Origin: Paenibacillus sp. JJ-100
GTDB taxonomy: Bacteria > Bacillota > Bacilli > Paenibacillales > Paenibacillaceae
Length of the DNA stretch: 64,000 nucleotides
Reading direction: 5' to 3'
Assembly (NCBI RefSeq): GCF_948329825.1
Contig: NZ_CAOJCM010000002.1
Location: forward strand, 682,001 to 746,000
The first letter of the stretch is position 1. Every line of letters starts with the position of its first letter. Of this stretch, positions 54,842 through 63,247 are shown piece after piece. The notes under the pieces were generated by a model. The model did no database searches and was not told the DNA's origin. It worked only from the letters and a program-made list of their open reading frames with translations. Made by a program: the position numbers and the translations under genes.

Positions 54842-55204
54842 TTATAGATCGTCACCTTTAAAGGATACACCTTCGACCTTTACATTCACTTCAACGACAC
54901 GTAGTCCGGTCATCGTCTCTACCGCTTCTCTTACATTCTGCTGAAGCATACGGGAAACTTCATGAATCGGGGTTTCGTACAGGACGATGATGCGCAGATC
55001 AATGGCTGCTTCCAGCTGGCCGACCTCAACGCTTACGCCCTTCTGTACGTTTTTACCGCTGAGACGCTTCGCCCAGCCTTCTGACAAACCTCCAGACATT
55101 GCAGCGATTCCAGGCGTTTCCATTGCAGCCATTCCGGCAATTTTCGCAACCACGTCATCGGCAATCCGGATGTTTCCGCTCTCCATTTGAAGTTGTTCTG
55201 CCAT
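54842..55204 (-). CDS. Asp23/Gls24 family protein
   Basis: A 120-residue protein of the Asp23/YloU family: NIRIADDVVAKIAGMAAMETPGI (conserved first half), VEVGQLEAAIDLRIIVLYETPIHEV and VREAVETMTGLRVVEVNVKVEGV. Family members are membrane-associated envelope stress or cell-wall proteins, sometimes tied to fatty acid synthesis genes (YqhY). GGAGGATG precedes ATG 55204. It stands alone here, not beside fakA where its relative yloU lies in Bacillus. Confidence 0.92.
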   Translation of the reverse strand: MAEQLQMESGNIRIADDVVAKIAGMAAMETPGIAAMSGGLSEGWAKRLSGKNVQKGVSVEVGQLEAAIDLRIIVLYETPIHEVSRMLQQNVREAVETMTGLRVVEVNVKVEGVSFKGDDL

Positions 55205-55389
55205 GCCACATCCTCCTTCACTTCGTTACTCGTATTTTAAATCCTTTCCACCCCAAAAAGCAAATATAACTGCAAAAGATGCGTTTACAACCTACCTTCA
55301 CTTGGTTATATTGATATATGAAATTAATCGCATAGGTACATATAACATGAATATCATAACAAAAATAAATAGTTAACCGAGGTGTTTTT

Positions 55390-56460
55390 GTGAGAAAGCG
55401 GATTTCTTCCTTTTTACTGATTGCATTCTTTGCACTTAGTGCCATCGCCCATTATTTAAAGTGGGATTCAATTCTGCAGTTCATCATATCCGCCATTTCG
55501 GTTATTTTTGTGGCTGGTTTTTTAGGCAAAGCCACTGAGAACGTGGCACACTATGCAGGACAACGACTGGGTGGATTTTTAAATGCTACGTTTGGTAATG
55601 CAGCCGAATTAATTATCGCCATATTTCTGGTGAAAGAAGGCTTGTTCGATATGGTCAAAGCTAGTCTGACCGGATCGATCATCGGTAACTTACTGCTCGT
55701 ACTGGGGCTCAGTATTTTTGCCGGAGGACTGAAGTTCAAAATCCAGAATTACAACGTATCGCTGGCAGGGCTGAATGGTTCTCTAATGATTGTAGCGATC
55801 ATTGCCTTGTTCATTCCGGCCGTATTCTTGAACACCCACTCGATTACACAACGTGATACAAACACACTTAGCCTGATTGTAGCAGGATTGCTAATTGCAG
55901 CTTATATCGCCTGGTTGATATTCTCGATGGTCACACATAAGAGCTACCTTGCGGATGTGACCGATGATGAGGACGAAGAGTTGCCCCATGAGCATGCACC
56001 GGCATGGTCGAAGAAAAAGTCGATTCTCTATCTCGTGATCGCCACAGTCATGGTTGCTTTTGTCAGTGAATGGCTTGTCGGTACACTTGAAGTATTCACG
56101 TCCGAGTTCGGTCTGAGTGAGTTGTTCGTTGGTGCATTCCTTGTTGCCATTATTGGAAATGCAGCAGAACACAGCGCCGCCATTATGCTTGCAATGAAAA
56201 ACAAAATCGGGGCTGCGGTAGAAATCGCTGTTGGCAGCAGTTTGCAGATTGCTCTGTTTGTTGCACCCGTGCTGGTCTTTGTCAGTTATTTTACCGGCCG
56301 TACAATGGATATCGTATTTACGACTATTGAGCTGGTCGCTATCGGCGTTTCCGTATTCATCGCCAAATCGATTACACAGGACGGTTCCACCAACTGGTAC
56401 GAAGGTTTGCTCCTGCTTGTTGTTTATGTTATTTTGGGCGTCTCTTTCTTCCTCGTATAA
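55390..56460 (+). CDS. Ca2+/H+ antiporter, CaCA family (CaxA/YfkE type)
   Basis: A proton-driven calcium exporter. The 356 residues form about 11 membrane helices with the two paired alpha repeats GNAAELIIAIF and IGNAAEHSAAIM that bind Ca2+. An acidic loop (DDEDEELPHEHA) near residues 198-210 separates the halves. Start GTG 55390 follows GAGGTG by 5 bases. With the P-type Ca2+ ATPase in this window it gives two independent calcium export routes. A plus-strand terminator follows. Confidence 0.93.
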   Translation: MRKRISSFLLIAFFALSAIAHYLKWDSILQFIISAISVIFVAGFLGKATENVAHYAGQRLGGFLNATFGNAAELIIAIFLVKEGLFDMVKASLTGSIIGNLLLVLGLSIFAGGLKFKIQNYNVSLAGLNGSLMIVAIIALFIPAVFLNTHSITQRDTNTLSLIVAGLLIAAYIAWLIFSMVTHKSYLADVTDDEDEELPHEHAPAWSKKKSILYLVIATVMVAFVSEWLVGTLEVFTSEFGLSELFVGAFLVAIIGNAAEHSAAIMLAMKNKIGAAVEIAVGSSLQIALFVAPVLVFVSYFTGRTMDIVFTTIELVAIGVSVFIAKSITQDGSTNWYEGLLLLVVYVILGVSFFLV

Positions 56461-56518
56461 AAAACAGAACGTTAAGCTATGCTCGGTTTGCATACCAATA
56501 TAATTTGAATCAACGGGC

Positions 56519-56553
56519 AGCTGCGGTAATTCATTTAGCGCAGCTTTTTTTTT
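56519..56553 (+). terminator. Rho-independent terminator of the Ca2+/H+ antiporter gene
   Basis: AGCTGCG pairs with CGCAGCT around a 13-base loop, followed by nine T. Confidence 0.9.
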
Positions 56554-56645
56554 CATGGGTATAGTCTTTTAGTTAGTTCCCACAATGAAATGAATAAACT
56601 CTCACCTAACATCGTTTCTGTTATACTCCCCACGCAATGTTCACA

Positions 56646-56677
56646 CAAAAAAAGCATGCAAACGGAAATCTGCATGC
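56646..56677 (-). terminator. Rho-independent terminator of ylaN
   Basis: On the minus strand GCATGCA pairs with TGCATGC around a 10-base loop, followed by TTTTTTT. Confidence 0.88.
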
Positions 56678-56705
56678 CTTCTATTCTGACCCGCGCGATC
56701 GCAGG

Positions 56706-56999
56706 CTATTGCTGATTCTTTTTGTTCAAGGCCTCATATAAAATCGCCAAATTCCGCTCAAGCGCACTAACCATCTGCTTACCTGTACCTTCTGGAAGGA
56801 GTCCCGCACGGACAGCAAAATCAACTTCCTTGGAGAACCCATACATCTGTGTATCCAATACTTCCTCATAGAGAGGGCAGTAGCGGGTAGCCAGATTCTC
56901 CATCTGTACTTCAATAAGCTTCTGTATTTTATCTGCATCTTCTTGAAGAAGACTGATCGCTTTCAGGTTCAGCTGGTCCTGCAGATCAGATGAAGTCAT
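56706..56999 (-). CDS. ylaN: YlaN family iron-homeostasis protein
   Basis: A 97-residue helical protein (DUF1507). [45 protein letters not shown] and [12 protein letters not shown] match YlaN of Bacillus and Staphylococcus, a small iron-binding protein that acts on Fur to relieve repression and is needed under iron limitation. A C-terminal tail KKNQQ is disordered. It has its own terminator and no operon partner. Confidence 0.93.
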   Translation of the reverse strand: MTSSDLQDQLNLKAISLLQEDADKIQKLIEVQMENLATRYCPLYEEVLDTQMYGFSKEVDFAVRAGLLPEGTGKQMVSALERNLAILYEALNKKNQQ

Positions 57000-57173
57000 G
57001 CATCATTTCCCCCCTATGTCCCAAAAATCGCGTAAAGACGTTCTACCTCTAATATTAGACGAAATGCAGAGCTAATACAAGAACCTGACCAAATTAACCA
57101 TATCAGCCACACGCTCTGCTACAGCCTATTCTTCATTTTTAATTTGTATGGAAATCACGTTATACCCTGCTAC

Positions 57174-57208
57174 TATTAAAAACACCCCTGCCGTACGGCA
57201 GAGGTGTT
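57174..57208 (-). terminator. Rho-independent terminator of the HPr-like gene
   Basis: On the minus strand AACACCTCTGCCGT pairs with ACGGCAGGGGTGTT (one mismatch), followed by TTTAATAG. Confidence 0.88.
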
Positions 57209-57217
57209 CTGACACTG

Positions 57218-57463
57218 TTATTCAGATGCGATGCTTACATTCAGACCATGCTTTGCAAAAACTTCAGACATCGCTGCCTTCGCTTCATCAGCATCTGGGC
57301 CATGAACATGCAGTTCATAACTGTGCGTACTGATCAGCGTTGTAAACAAACCCAAAATACTTTTCACATCGATATACTTGTTCTCTGAATGAAGCACGAT
57401 TGAAGAAGTAAACTTGCCTGCTGTTTGAGCAATTTCCACTACAGCCGCGTTATTACTCGACAT
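57218..57463 (-). CDS. HPr-like protein lacking the active-site histidine
   Basis: An 81-residue protein with the HPr fold pattern. The usual loop GIHARPAT is replaced by GKFTSSIVL (residues 16-24), so no His15 phosphoacceptor exists. The region KSILGLFTT (34-42) resembles the KSIMGV segment that carries regulatory Ser46 in HPr and Crh; Ser35 would be its equivalent. This mix resembles Crh, which in Bacillus has Gln in place of His15 and acts with CcpA after HPrK phosphorylation. It is shorter than Crh and HPr (85-88). AGGGATT lies before the start; the ribosome site is moderate. Confidence 0.8.
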   Translation of the reverse strand: MSSNNAAVVEIAQTAGKFTSSIVLHSENKYIDVKSILGLFTTLISTHSYELHVHGPDADEAKAAMSEVFAKHGLNVSIASE

Positions 57464-57559
57464 AGGAATCCCTCCGTCTTTTCACTTTTGGTATCATCTA
57501 TTAATTACCACTACATGATACCGTGAATCCGCTTTCCTAGCAACTGCAAAATCCAGTTC

Positions 57560-58675
57560 CTATTTCAACTGGTCAGGATTCAGACATTCCAGCTCAGGAA
57601 TGACAAAGATACCATCTTTACGAATCAGCACGTCATCGAAATAAATCTCTCCGCCACCGTAATCTGGACGCTGAATCAATACGAGATCCCAGTGAATGGA
57701 TGAGCGGTTTCCGTTATCTGTTTCTTCATATGCCTGACCTGGCGTAAAGTGAAGGCTACCCGCTATTTTTTCATCAAAAAGAATATCTTTCATGGGGTGC
57801 AGAATATGTGGATTGAAACCAATTGCGAACTCACCAATATGACGCGCACCTTCGTCTGAGTCCAAAATTTCATTCAGACGTTTCGTATCATTACTGGATG
57901 CCTCAACAATTTTGCCATCCTTGAATGTGAATTTGATATTCTCGAACGTAATTCCGTTATACAGCGTTGGTGTGTTATAACTAATCGTTCCGTTAACGGA
58001 ATTGCGCACAGGTGCGCTGTATACTTCGCCATCCGGGATGTTCTTCTGCCCTGAACACTTCTCTGCACCGATATCTTTGATGGAGAAGCTCAGATCCGTG
58101 CCGGGTCCTGTAATTCGCACTTTGTCTGTGCGTTTCATGAGATTCGCGAGTGAATCTTGCGCTTTGTCCATTTTCGCATAATCCAGATTACATACGTCGA
58201 AGTAAAAATCTTCAAATGCTTCTGTGCTGGTATTCGCTAGCTGCGCCATGCTTGCGTTAGGATAACGGAGCACAACCCATTTTGTATGTTTAACTCGCTG
58301 TTCGCTATGTACCGGATGGGAGTATAGAGCGTTGTATAGCTTCATCTTATCTTCCGGTACATCGGATAGATCATTCACATTCTCTCCGGCACGAATACCG
58401 ATGTAACATTGCATTTGTTTCATACGATTTAGATCAATTTCTGCCCACGTTTTCATCATTGCTTCAGTGGCATTTCGCAACATCGCACGTTGCACAGTTC
58501 GATCCGTCAACTGAACAAAAACGTTGCCGCCTTTTTTGCCTACTTCTTCGATTATGGCATTGAGCAAGTCGCGCTCTGATCCAATCATTTCAACCAATAC
58601 ATTTTCGCCGGGCTGTACATCAACAGAATAACCTACCAGGTTAGCTGCAAGTTTCTGAATTCTCGGGTCCTTCAT
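57560..58675 (-). CDS. M29 family aminopeptidase
   Basis: A 371-residue metallo-aminopeptidase (AmpS/PepS-like, thermophilic aminopeptidase T relatives) that removes N-terminal amino acids from peptides. It starts MKDPRIQKLAANLVGYSV with PGENVLVEM; later motifs include KHTKWVVLRYPN, TDLSFSI, IPDGEVYSAP with the metal Glu, GARHIGEFAIGFN, FDEKIAGSLHFTPGQAY and SSIHWDLV. I chose ATG 58675, preceded by AGGAGG; nine upstream codons in the longer frame lack a ribosome site. No signal peptide. Confidence 0.93.
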   Translation of the reverse strand: MKDPRIQKLAANLVGYSVDVQPGENVLVEMIGSERDLLNAIIEEVGKKGGNVFVQLTDRTVQRAMLRNATEAMMKTWAEIDLNRMKQMQCYIGIRAGENVNDLSDVPEDKMKLYNALYSHPVHSEQRVKHTKWVVLRYPNASMAQLANTSTEAFEDFYFDVCNLDYAKMDKAQDSLANLMKRTDKVRITGPGTDLSFSIKDIGAEKCSGQKNIPDGEVYSAPVRNSVNGTISYNTPTLYNGITFENIKFTFKDGKIVEASSNDTKRLNEILDSDEGARHIGEFAIGFNPHILHPMKDILFDEKIAGSLHFTPGQAYEETDNGNRSSIHWDLVLIQRPDYGGGEIYFDDVLIRKDGIFVIPELECLNPDQLK

Positions 58676-58783
58676 TCGATAAATCCTCCTGTCGTCTGCC
58701 ATTCATGAATTGAACAACGGTAAATTACGTTACTATTGTAGCACGCACCAGGCATCCCGTCAGCAGGCAGTCACAGGTTTTAT

Positions 58784-59641
58784 TTATTGATATGATTTAA
58801 AATTCACATCGGTTACCAAAGCTTCAACCTTACTTTGACTATTATTATCTGTGTACTTCACCTGACTCTCAGAAGAGAGACGCATTGGCAAACTGGTTTT
58901 TCGATCTACCGTAAGATGATACACCGTTTGCACCTGAGCCTTTTGAATGAGCTGCTGCATCGTATCCTCCCCCTGCTGCCAAACCTTATAAAGTTCTTGC
59001 TCCAGCTTCTCCTTGTTCGCACCCTTCACACGATTCGCTTTGTTCTGATATTCTGCCCGAATGGCATTCATCTCGTCTGACAGCTGGCTAGCAGCCCAAT
59101 TCTTCGCTTCCTCCGGAGCTATCTCAATCCGTAGTATTCTTGTTTGGCGACCCGATCCATATTCCGCTTGAATCGTTTTTTTCATACTGTCGATCTTCTC
59201 TAGTTGGTCAATCGGATTAAAACGGGATAACGATCCACGCAAAGGCTCATGCTGCGGCGTTAAAGCAGACCACTGTCCTTGCTTCCGTTCATAAGTCGCA
59301 CTGAAGCCGCTGGGTTGACCCTGATTGTTCACCGCATTCTTATTGACTCCTGAGCTCACTGCGGTCACGGCACCTGGTAACCGAGTCTGTAATGTCAGCC
59401 GATCATGATCCTCCAGTTTGCCTTCGAATTTGAATTGGTTCTCAAACATCCCATTATTCTCACGTCTTAATCCTACTTGCCCCTCAAACATCAAAGCCTC
59501 TTTCCCTGCTATGCCGGATAACGCCAAAGAAAACACTTCTTCCGGCGTTCGATCATGCTTGAGCATCCCGCAGCCTGGAACCGTAACAAGCACGAAACAC
59601 AGCACGAACGATAAAGGAAACATGTACAGGCGGGTCAGCAT
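58784..59641 (-). CDS. Putative lipoprotein of unknown function
   Basis: A 285-residue exported protein. The N-terminus has a hydrophobic signal (about 7-20) followed by the lipobox VPGC (Cys24), so it should be lipid-anchored on the outer face of the membrane. The mature part is mixed, with a helical section near residues 190-235 (NAIRAEYQNKANRVKGANKE) and beta-rich ends, ending near VEALVTDVNFKSYQ. It has weak likeness to LolA/YmaF-type lipid-handling folds, not enough to assign. AGAGGTGG lies before ATG 59641. Confidence 0.8.
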   Translation of the reverse strand: MLTRLYMFPLSFVLCFVLVTVPGCGMLKHDRTPEEVFSLALSGIAGKEALMFEGQVGLRRENNGMFENQFKFEGKLEDHDRLTLQTRLPGAVTAVSSGVNKNAVNNQGQPSGFSATYERKQGQWSALTPQHEPLRGSLSRFNPIDQLEKIDSMKKTIQAEYGSGRQTRILRIEIAPEEAKNWAASQLSDEMNAIRAEYQNKANRVKGANKEKLEQELYKVWQQGEDTMQQLIQKAQVQTVYHLTVDRKTSLPMRLSSESQVKYTDNNSQSKVEALVTDVNFKSYQ

Positions 59642-59763
59642 ATCTATTCCACCTCTCAGTCATTTTCTCCATAGATTGCCCCCACAATATACACTTATAC
59701 TTGATTGTTTTAAGATCTTGGAATGATCTTGATTTGAATTTTCAACCTTATTGAACTTTCTCC

Positions 59764-59811
59764 AAAAATAAAAAGAGAGAACTCATTCCCATAACGGGAC
59801 GATTCTCTCTT
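59764..59811 (-). terminator. Rho-independent terminator of the GGDEF gene
   Basis: On the minus strand AAGAGAGAA pairs with TTCTCTCTT around a long loop with an inner CCCGTTATGGG hairpin, followed by TTTTATTTTTG. The stem overlaps the last bases of the stop codon. Confidence 0.85.
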
Positions 59812-61786
59812 AACGTGTAACTTCCTGATCCTCTATAACAATTCGATTTCGCCCTCCGTTTTTCGCACGATACAACGCCATATCAGCTCGATAAAACAGG
59901 GACTCTACACTAACTTTCTCATCCATCCAGTTCCACTCAGCAATGCCACTTGATACGGTAACGGATGGACGGGTCTCTGCCTCAACTCTAGTTCGGATCT
60001 GCTCAGCATAGAGAAGGGCCTGGTGAATTCCAAGCTGCGGCAAATAAATAGCAAGTTCTTCTCCTCCCCATCTCGCACAGATGTCCTCCGATCGGACCGA
60101 ACTTGTAACAATGTCACTTACCTGTTTCAATACCTGATCTCCTGTCTGATGACCAAAGGTATCATTCACCTGTTTAAACTGATCTATATCCACTACAATC
60201 AGTGAACCACAGTGATCATGGGATTGATGCTCATGAATAATGCTATCTAAGTAATGTCTTATATACAAGCCGGTCAACATATCCAGATTCGCTAATCGCC
60301 TCACCTCGGCGTGCAACGTTGCATTCGTAAGAGCAAGGCTAATGTGGATAGATAACATCTGTAAGAGCCTGTAATTTTCATATGAGAAGAAGTGCTCTCT
60401 CTCGTGCGCAAGCAAAATAACACTTTTCACCTGCCCATCGACTCGAACCGGGGAAGCGATTAAAGACATTGCTCCGGTCATTTCCATAAAACTGGAGGTC
60501 ACCTTATCAAACTGTGTGTAGTCAGATATAATCAAAGGTTCTTCTGTCTGATACATATAACCCGCAATCCCCGAGTCCACTGGATAAGTTCGGTGACGTA
60601 TTTCTCTCACATTCGTAGACATCACCTCAAATCGATTCGTACTATCATTCAACTGTAATATGCTGCAATACTCAGCTTGAAATATGTTTTTGAGCTCCTC
60701 CGCGGAAAACTCATAAATCTCCATTAGTTGCAAACTTCTATTCAGACGCTGTGTCAGATCATTGATCACACGTAATTCCTGAATCAGCATTTGGGATTGT
60801 TCATGAAGTTTCGCATTTTCAAAAGCTGTCCCCGCGGTGTCCGTCATCATGGCAATCAGCTGCAGATCCGAATCTTCAATCAATTCCTCATTCATTTCGA
60901 TATGAAATACACCATAGATTCCTTGCTTACCCTTCAGTGGCAAACCCACTTCAATAATTCGTCTATCCAGAGCTTCAGATCGGGAAACAATTAACTTGCC
61001 TTCCATAAAAGAACGGACACAAATATCTTCTCCACGTTCCTGTAGAAGGAGGGGTTTGATCCTCGGATTAGAGTTTTGCTGATCCTGAGACATATATAGC
61101 GTAATATCTGTAGACGGGTAGAGATAATCTATACTTACAAATACTTCCTCCAATATTGTCCCCACATCCATCTTGTCATGCATTCGCTGTACGATCTGCA
61201 ACAGAATAGATCTCCGATGCTCTTCTCTAGCTGTTTGTTCATGCACATGCAACAAGTCCGTCATGAATATGTATTCAAATCTTCGGTAAAAGCAGGTGCG
61301 GTAATGCAATGCCTCAGATCGAACCACAGCTTCTGACATTTCGGAGCGGCTATCTTTCATAGCTACAGCAACGAACACAGCAAACATATCTCTATTTATT
61401 CTGGAAAACAAAGGCTCAGCAATTAACACATAATCTCCATTTGCGCTATTACCGTTTATTGACAATGTCTTTCCCTTATCAGCACACCCCAAAACCATCG
61501 AACGTACATTGATATCCGAATTTGTATGTTGTCCTTCTACAACCATGCCTTCTAAATTCCACACACTGTATACAACTCCAGAGTTGTCTGATACTTTATG
61601 GTTCATCCAATCGTTATACGCTTGTGCTAACAAACTACTTAAATATGAGAAGTCAAAAGGGGTTATATCCATCTTTTGCATCCACAACACATGTTCGTCA
61701 TGAGATGGAAGCACTGTAAACGATGTGGAATCGCCCGCACTTCGCGAATTCAGGATAGCTGGTAAACTTCTTAGATGTTCCAACAT
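59810..61786 (-). CDS. Diguanylate cyclase with two GAF domains
   Basis: Makes the second messenger c-di-GMP from two GTP. From ATG 61786 (658 residues, AAAGGAG 9 bases upstream): an N-terminal region without a clear match (1-200), GAF domains around 220-345 and 350-490, then GGDEF (about 500-658) with GSLIVVDIDQFKQVNDTFGH and active-site ARWGGEEL. The last residue of the GG[DE]EF motif is Leu instead of Phe; the metal/substrate residues stay. The inhibitory I-site is kept: RSED lies five residues before GGEEL. GAF pairs suggest control by a small ligand or redox state. Genes of the polysaccharide operon could be a distant target; that is speculative. Confidence 0.93.
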   Translation of the reverse strand: MLEHLRSLPAILNSRSAGDSTSFTVLPSHDEHVLWMQKMDITPFDFSYLSSLLAQAYNDWMNHKVSDNSGVVYSVWNLEGMVVEGQHTNSDINVRSMVLGCADKGKTLSINGNSANGDYVLIAEPLFSRINRDMFAVFVAVAMKDSRSEMSEAVVRSEALHYRTCFYRRFEYIFMTDLLHVHEQTAREEHRRSILLQIVQRMHDKMDVGTILEEVFVSIDYLYPSTDITLYMSQDQQNSNPRIKPLLLQERGEDICVRSFMEGKLIVSRSEALDRRIIEVGLPLKGKQGIYGVFHIEMNEELIEDSDLQLIAMMTDTAGTAFENAKLHEQSQMLIQELRVINDLTQRLNRSLQLMEIYEFSAEELKNIFQAEYCSILQLNDSTNRFEVMSTNVREIRHRTYPVDSGIAGYMYQTEEPLIISDYTQFDKVTSSFMEMTGAMSLIASPVRVDGQVKSVILLAHEREHFFSYENYRLLQMLSIHISLALTNATLHAEVRRLANLDMLTGLYIRHYLDSIIHEHQSHDHCGSLIVVDIDQFKQVNDTFGHQTGDQVLKQVSDIVTSSVRSEDICARWGGEELAIYLPQLGIHQALLYAEQIRTRVEAETRPSVTVSSGIAEWNWMDEKVSVESLFYRADMALYRAKNGGRNRIVIEDQEVTR

Positions 61787-62025
61787 GTCAGGCGCTCCTT
61801 TGCACCGTTTATGCATCCTGACAGGATGCATTAAACTGCATTGATTATCGCAAAACTGCAAAACTATCGCGAAAGCTTGATGCATTTGATTGTTCAAAGT
61901 TAAGATACCATCTATTTTACTCTGTTTGAAGCTTTTTTTCATCCATATTCCAGAAAATCGTCCCATCTTTTTGGGCCTAATGACCTATCGACAAATTTAG
62001 ACTTTTTTCTTTCTTTATGTAATAC

Positions 62026-62054
62026 TTGACTTCAACCTTTTCAAGATGTAAAAT
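62026..62054 (+). promoter_or_regulatory. Strong sigma-A type promoter of rpsD
   Basis: TTGACT (62026-62031), 17 bases, then TAAAAT (62049-62054). Confidence 0.8.
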
Positions 62055-62061
62055 AAGTTGT

Positions 62062-62235
62062 TGATAAAGACTACTAAACGGTCTTTAAATTTGGGCGTTA
62101 CCGGTTGTGTCACCCTCATTCTTTTTGTTGCTTTCAGGACAGCGGCTGAACTTTCCTGATCGTTCTATGCGAGGCCAAGCCCGCATCAACAAATTGGAGC
62201 GCAAACAGAGCCCTATATGAACTTTAACTAAAAAG
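62062..62235 (+). promoter_or_regulatory. Leader RNA of rpsD, candidate S4 autoregulatory site
   Basis: The transcript carries about 190 bases before the start codon, including an AGAC-GTCT hairpin near 62078-62095. In Bacillus, S4 represses its own gene through a structured leader, so this segment is the likely S4 target. The fold was not computed. Confidence 0.45.
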
Positions 62236-62249
62236 GAGCTACTTTAAAC

Positions 62250-62849
62250 ATGGCACGTTACACTGGTCCTAAATTTAAATTAAGCCGTCGCCTCGGCATT
62301 TCCCTGAGCGGAACAGGCAAAGAATTGAAACGTCCTTTCCCTCCAGGTCAGCACGGAGCTAACCAACGCAGAAAAATGAGCAACTACGGTATGCAGTTGC
62401 AAGAAAAACAAAAATTGCGCCACATGTACGGTTTGGGTGAAAAACAATTCCGCACATTGTTCTCCAAAGCGCAAAAAATGCAAGGTATTGCCGGTGAGAA
62501 CTTCATGTTCTTGCTTGAGTGCCGCCTTGACAACCTCGTTTACCGCCTTGGCTTTGCTAACTCCCGCGCTGGAGCGCGTCAATTGGTAGCACACGGTCAC
62601 GTAACTGTAAACGGCAAAAAAGTTGATATCGCTTCTTACCAAGTAAGCACTGGCGATATTATCGGCTTGCGTGAAAAAAGCCGCGGTCTGACTTCCGTGA
62701 AGGAAGCTCTGGAAAACCGTTCGCATCTTCCAGCATACGTTGAATATAACGAAGCAGCTGTAGAAGGTAAATTCATTCGCTTGCCTGAGCGTGCAGAATT
62801 GTCCCAAGACATCGATGAAAAACAAATCGTCGAGTTCTACAACCGTTAA
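62250..62849 (+). CDS. rpsD: 30S ribosomal protein S4
   Basis: A primary 16S rRNA-binding protein that organises the 30S body. The 199 residues begin [18 protein letters not shown] and include [31 protein letters not shown], the S4 RNA-binding domain with [26 protein letters not shown] and a C-terminal IVEFYNR. No zinc Cys cluster is present (C- form of S4). AAAAAGGAGC precedes the ATG. It is a single-gene unit with its own promoter and terminator, as in Bacillus. Confidence 0.98.
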   Translation: MARYTGPKFKLSRRLGISLSGTGKELKRPFPPGQHGANQRRKMSNYGMQLQEKQKLRHMYGLGEKQFRTLFSKAQKMQGIAGENFMFLLECRLDNLVYRLGFANSRAGARQLVAHGHVTVNGKKVDIASYQVSTGDIIGLREKSRGLTSVKEALENRSHLPAYVEYNEAAVEGKFIRLPERAELSQDIDEKQIVEFYNR

Positions 62850-62870
62850 TCGTTACATTACAACAAAAAG

Positions 62871-62908
62871 ACAACTGTTCGAGAATTTCTCGGCAGTTGT
62901 TTTTTTTA
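62871..62908 (+). terminator. Rho-independent terminator of rpsD
   Basis: ACAACTG pairs with CAGTTGT around an inner CGAGAA-TTCTCG hairpin, followed by eight T. Confidence 0.92.
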
Positions 62909-63209
62909 CTTTTCCCTCCTCACGGAAATCCAATCCCTCTTACGACTAGAATGCCTACCTATTCCCAATATCTTCATCAGAACAGAACGGATGCCATGGT
63001 TCAGAGCGTGATTCGAGAGTGATGTAAGAAATTCCATTTCACATTCGCCCTCATTAGGCTGGTTCGCTTCACGTCGCAGAGGCATTTTTCTTTATTTTTC
63101 AACTCATGGAAAGTCCTCCGATTCCACATGCTATATATCACAATCCATCCCAGATTGGCAAATTTCGACCAAACCTTGTATTTCTCAGGCATGCAAACAG
63201 GTCTTTTTA

Positions 63210-63218
63210 TGCTATAAT
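63210..63218 (+). promoter_or_regulatory. Extended -10 promoter of the class A penicillin-binding protein gene
   Basis: TG-C-TATAAT: a perfect -10 hexamer with the extended TGn element. No good -35 is seen. It gives a short leader of about 25 bases. Confidence 0.6.
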
Positions 63219-63247
63219 TAATGCTGTTAAAAGGAGGAAGACACTGA

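Larger units (their letters stand above)
61787..62249. other. Promoter and leader region of rpsD
   Basis: 463 bases between the GGDEF gene (minus) and rpsD (plus). It holds the rpsD promoter (62026-62054) and a leader of about 190 bases. The left part should hold the promoter of the GGDEF gene, which I could not define. No gene seen. Confidence 0.5.
62850..63247. other. Intergenic region between rpsD and the penicillin-binding protein gene
   Basis: 398 bases holding the rpsD terminator on the left, the penicillin-binding protein promoter (extended -10 at 63210-63218) and the AAAGGAGGAAG ribosome site on the right. The middle 250 bases show no gene or clear structure. Confidence 0.5.

Noticed and set aside
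55891..56556. 221-codon minus-strand open frame
   Set aside because: Antisense to the Ca2+/H+ antiporter, whose frame carries both alpha-repeat motifs.
62280..62825. 181-codon minus-strand open frame
   Set aside because: Mirror of rpsD; long antisense frames are common opposite ribosomal protein genes.
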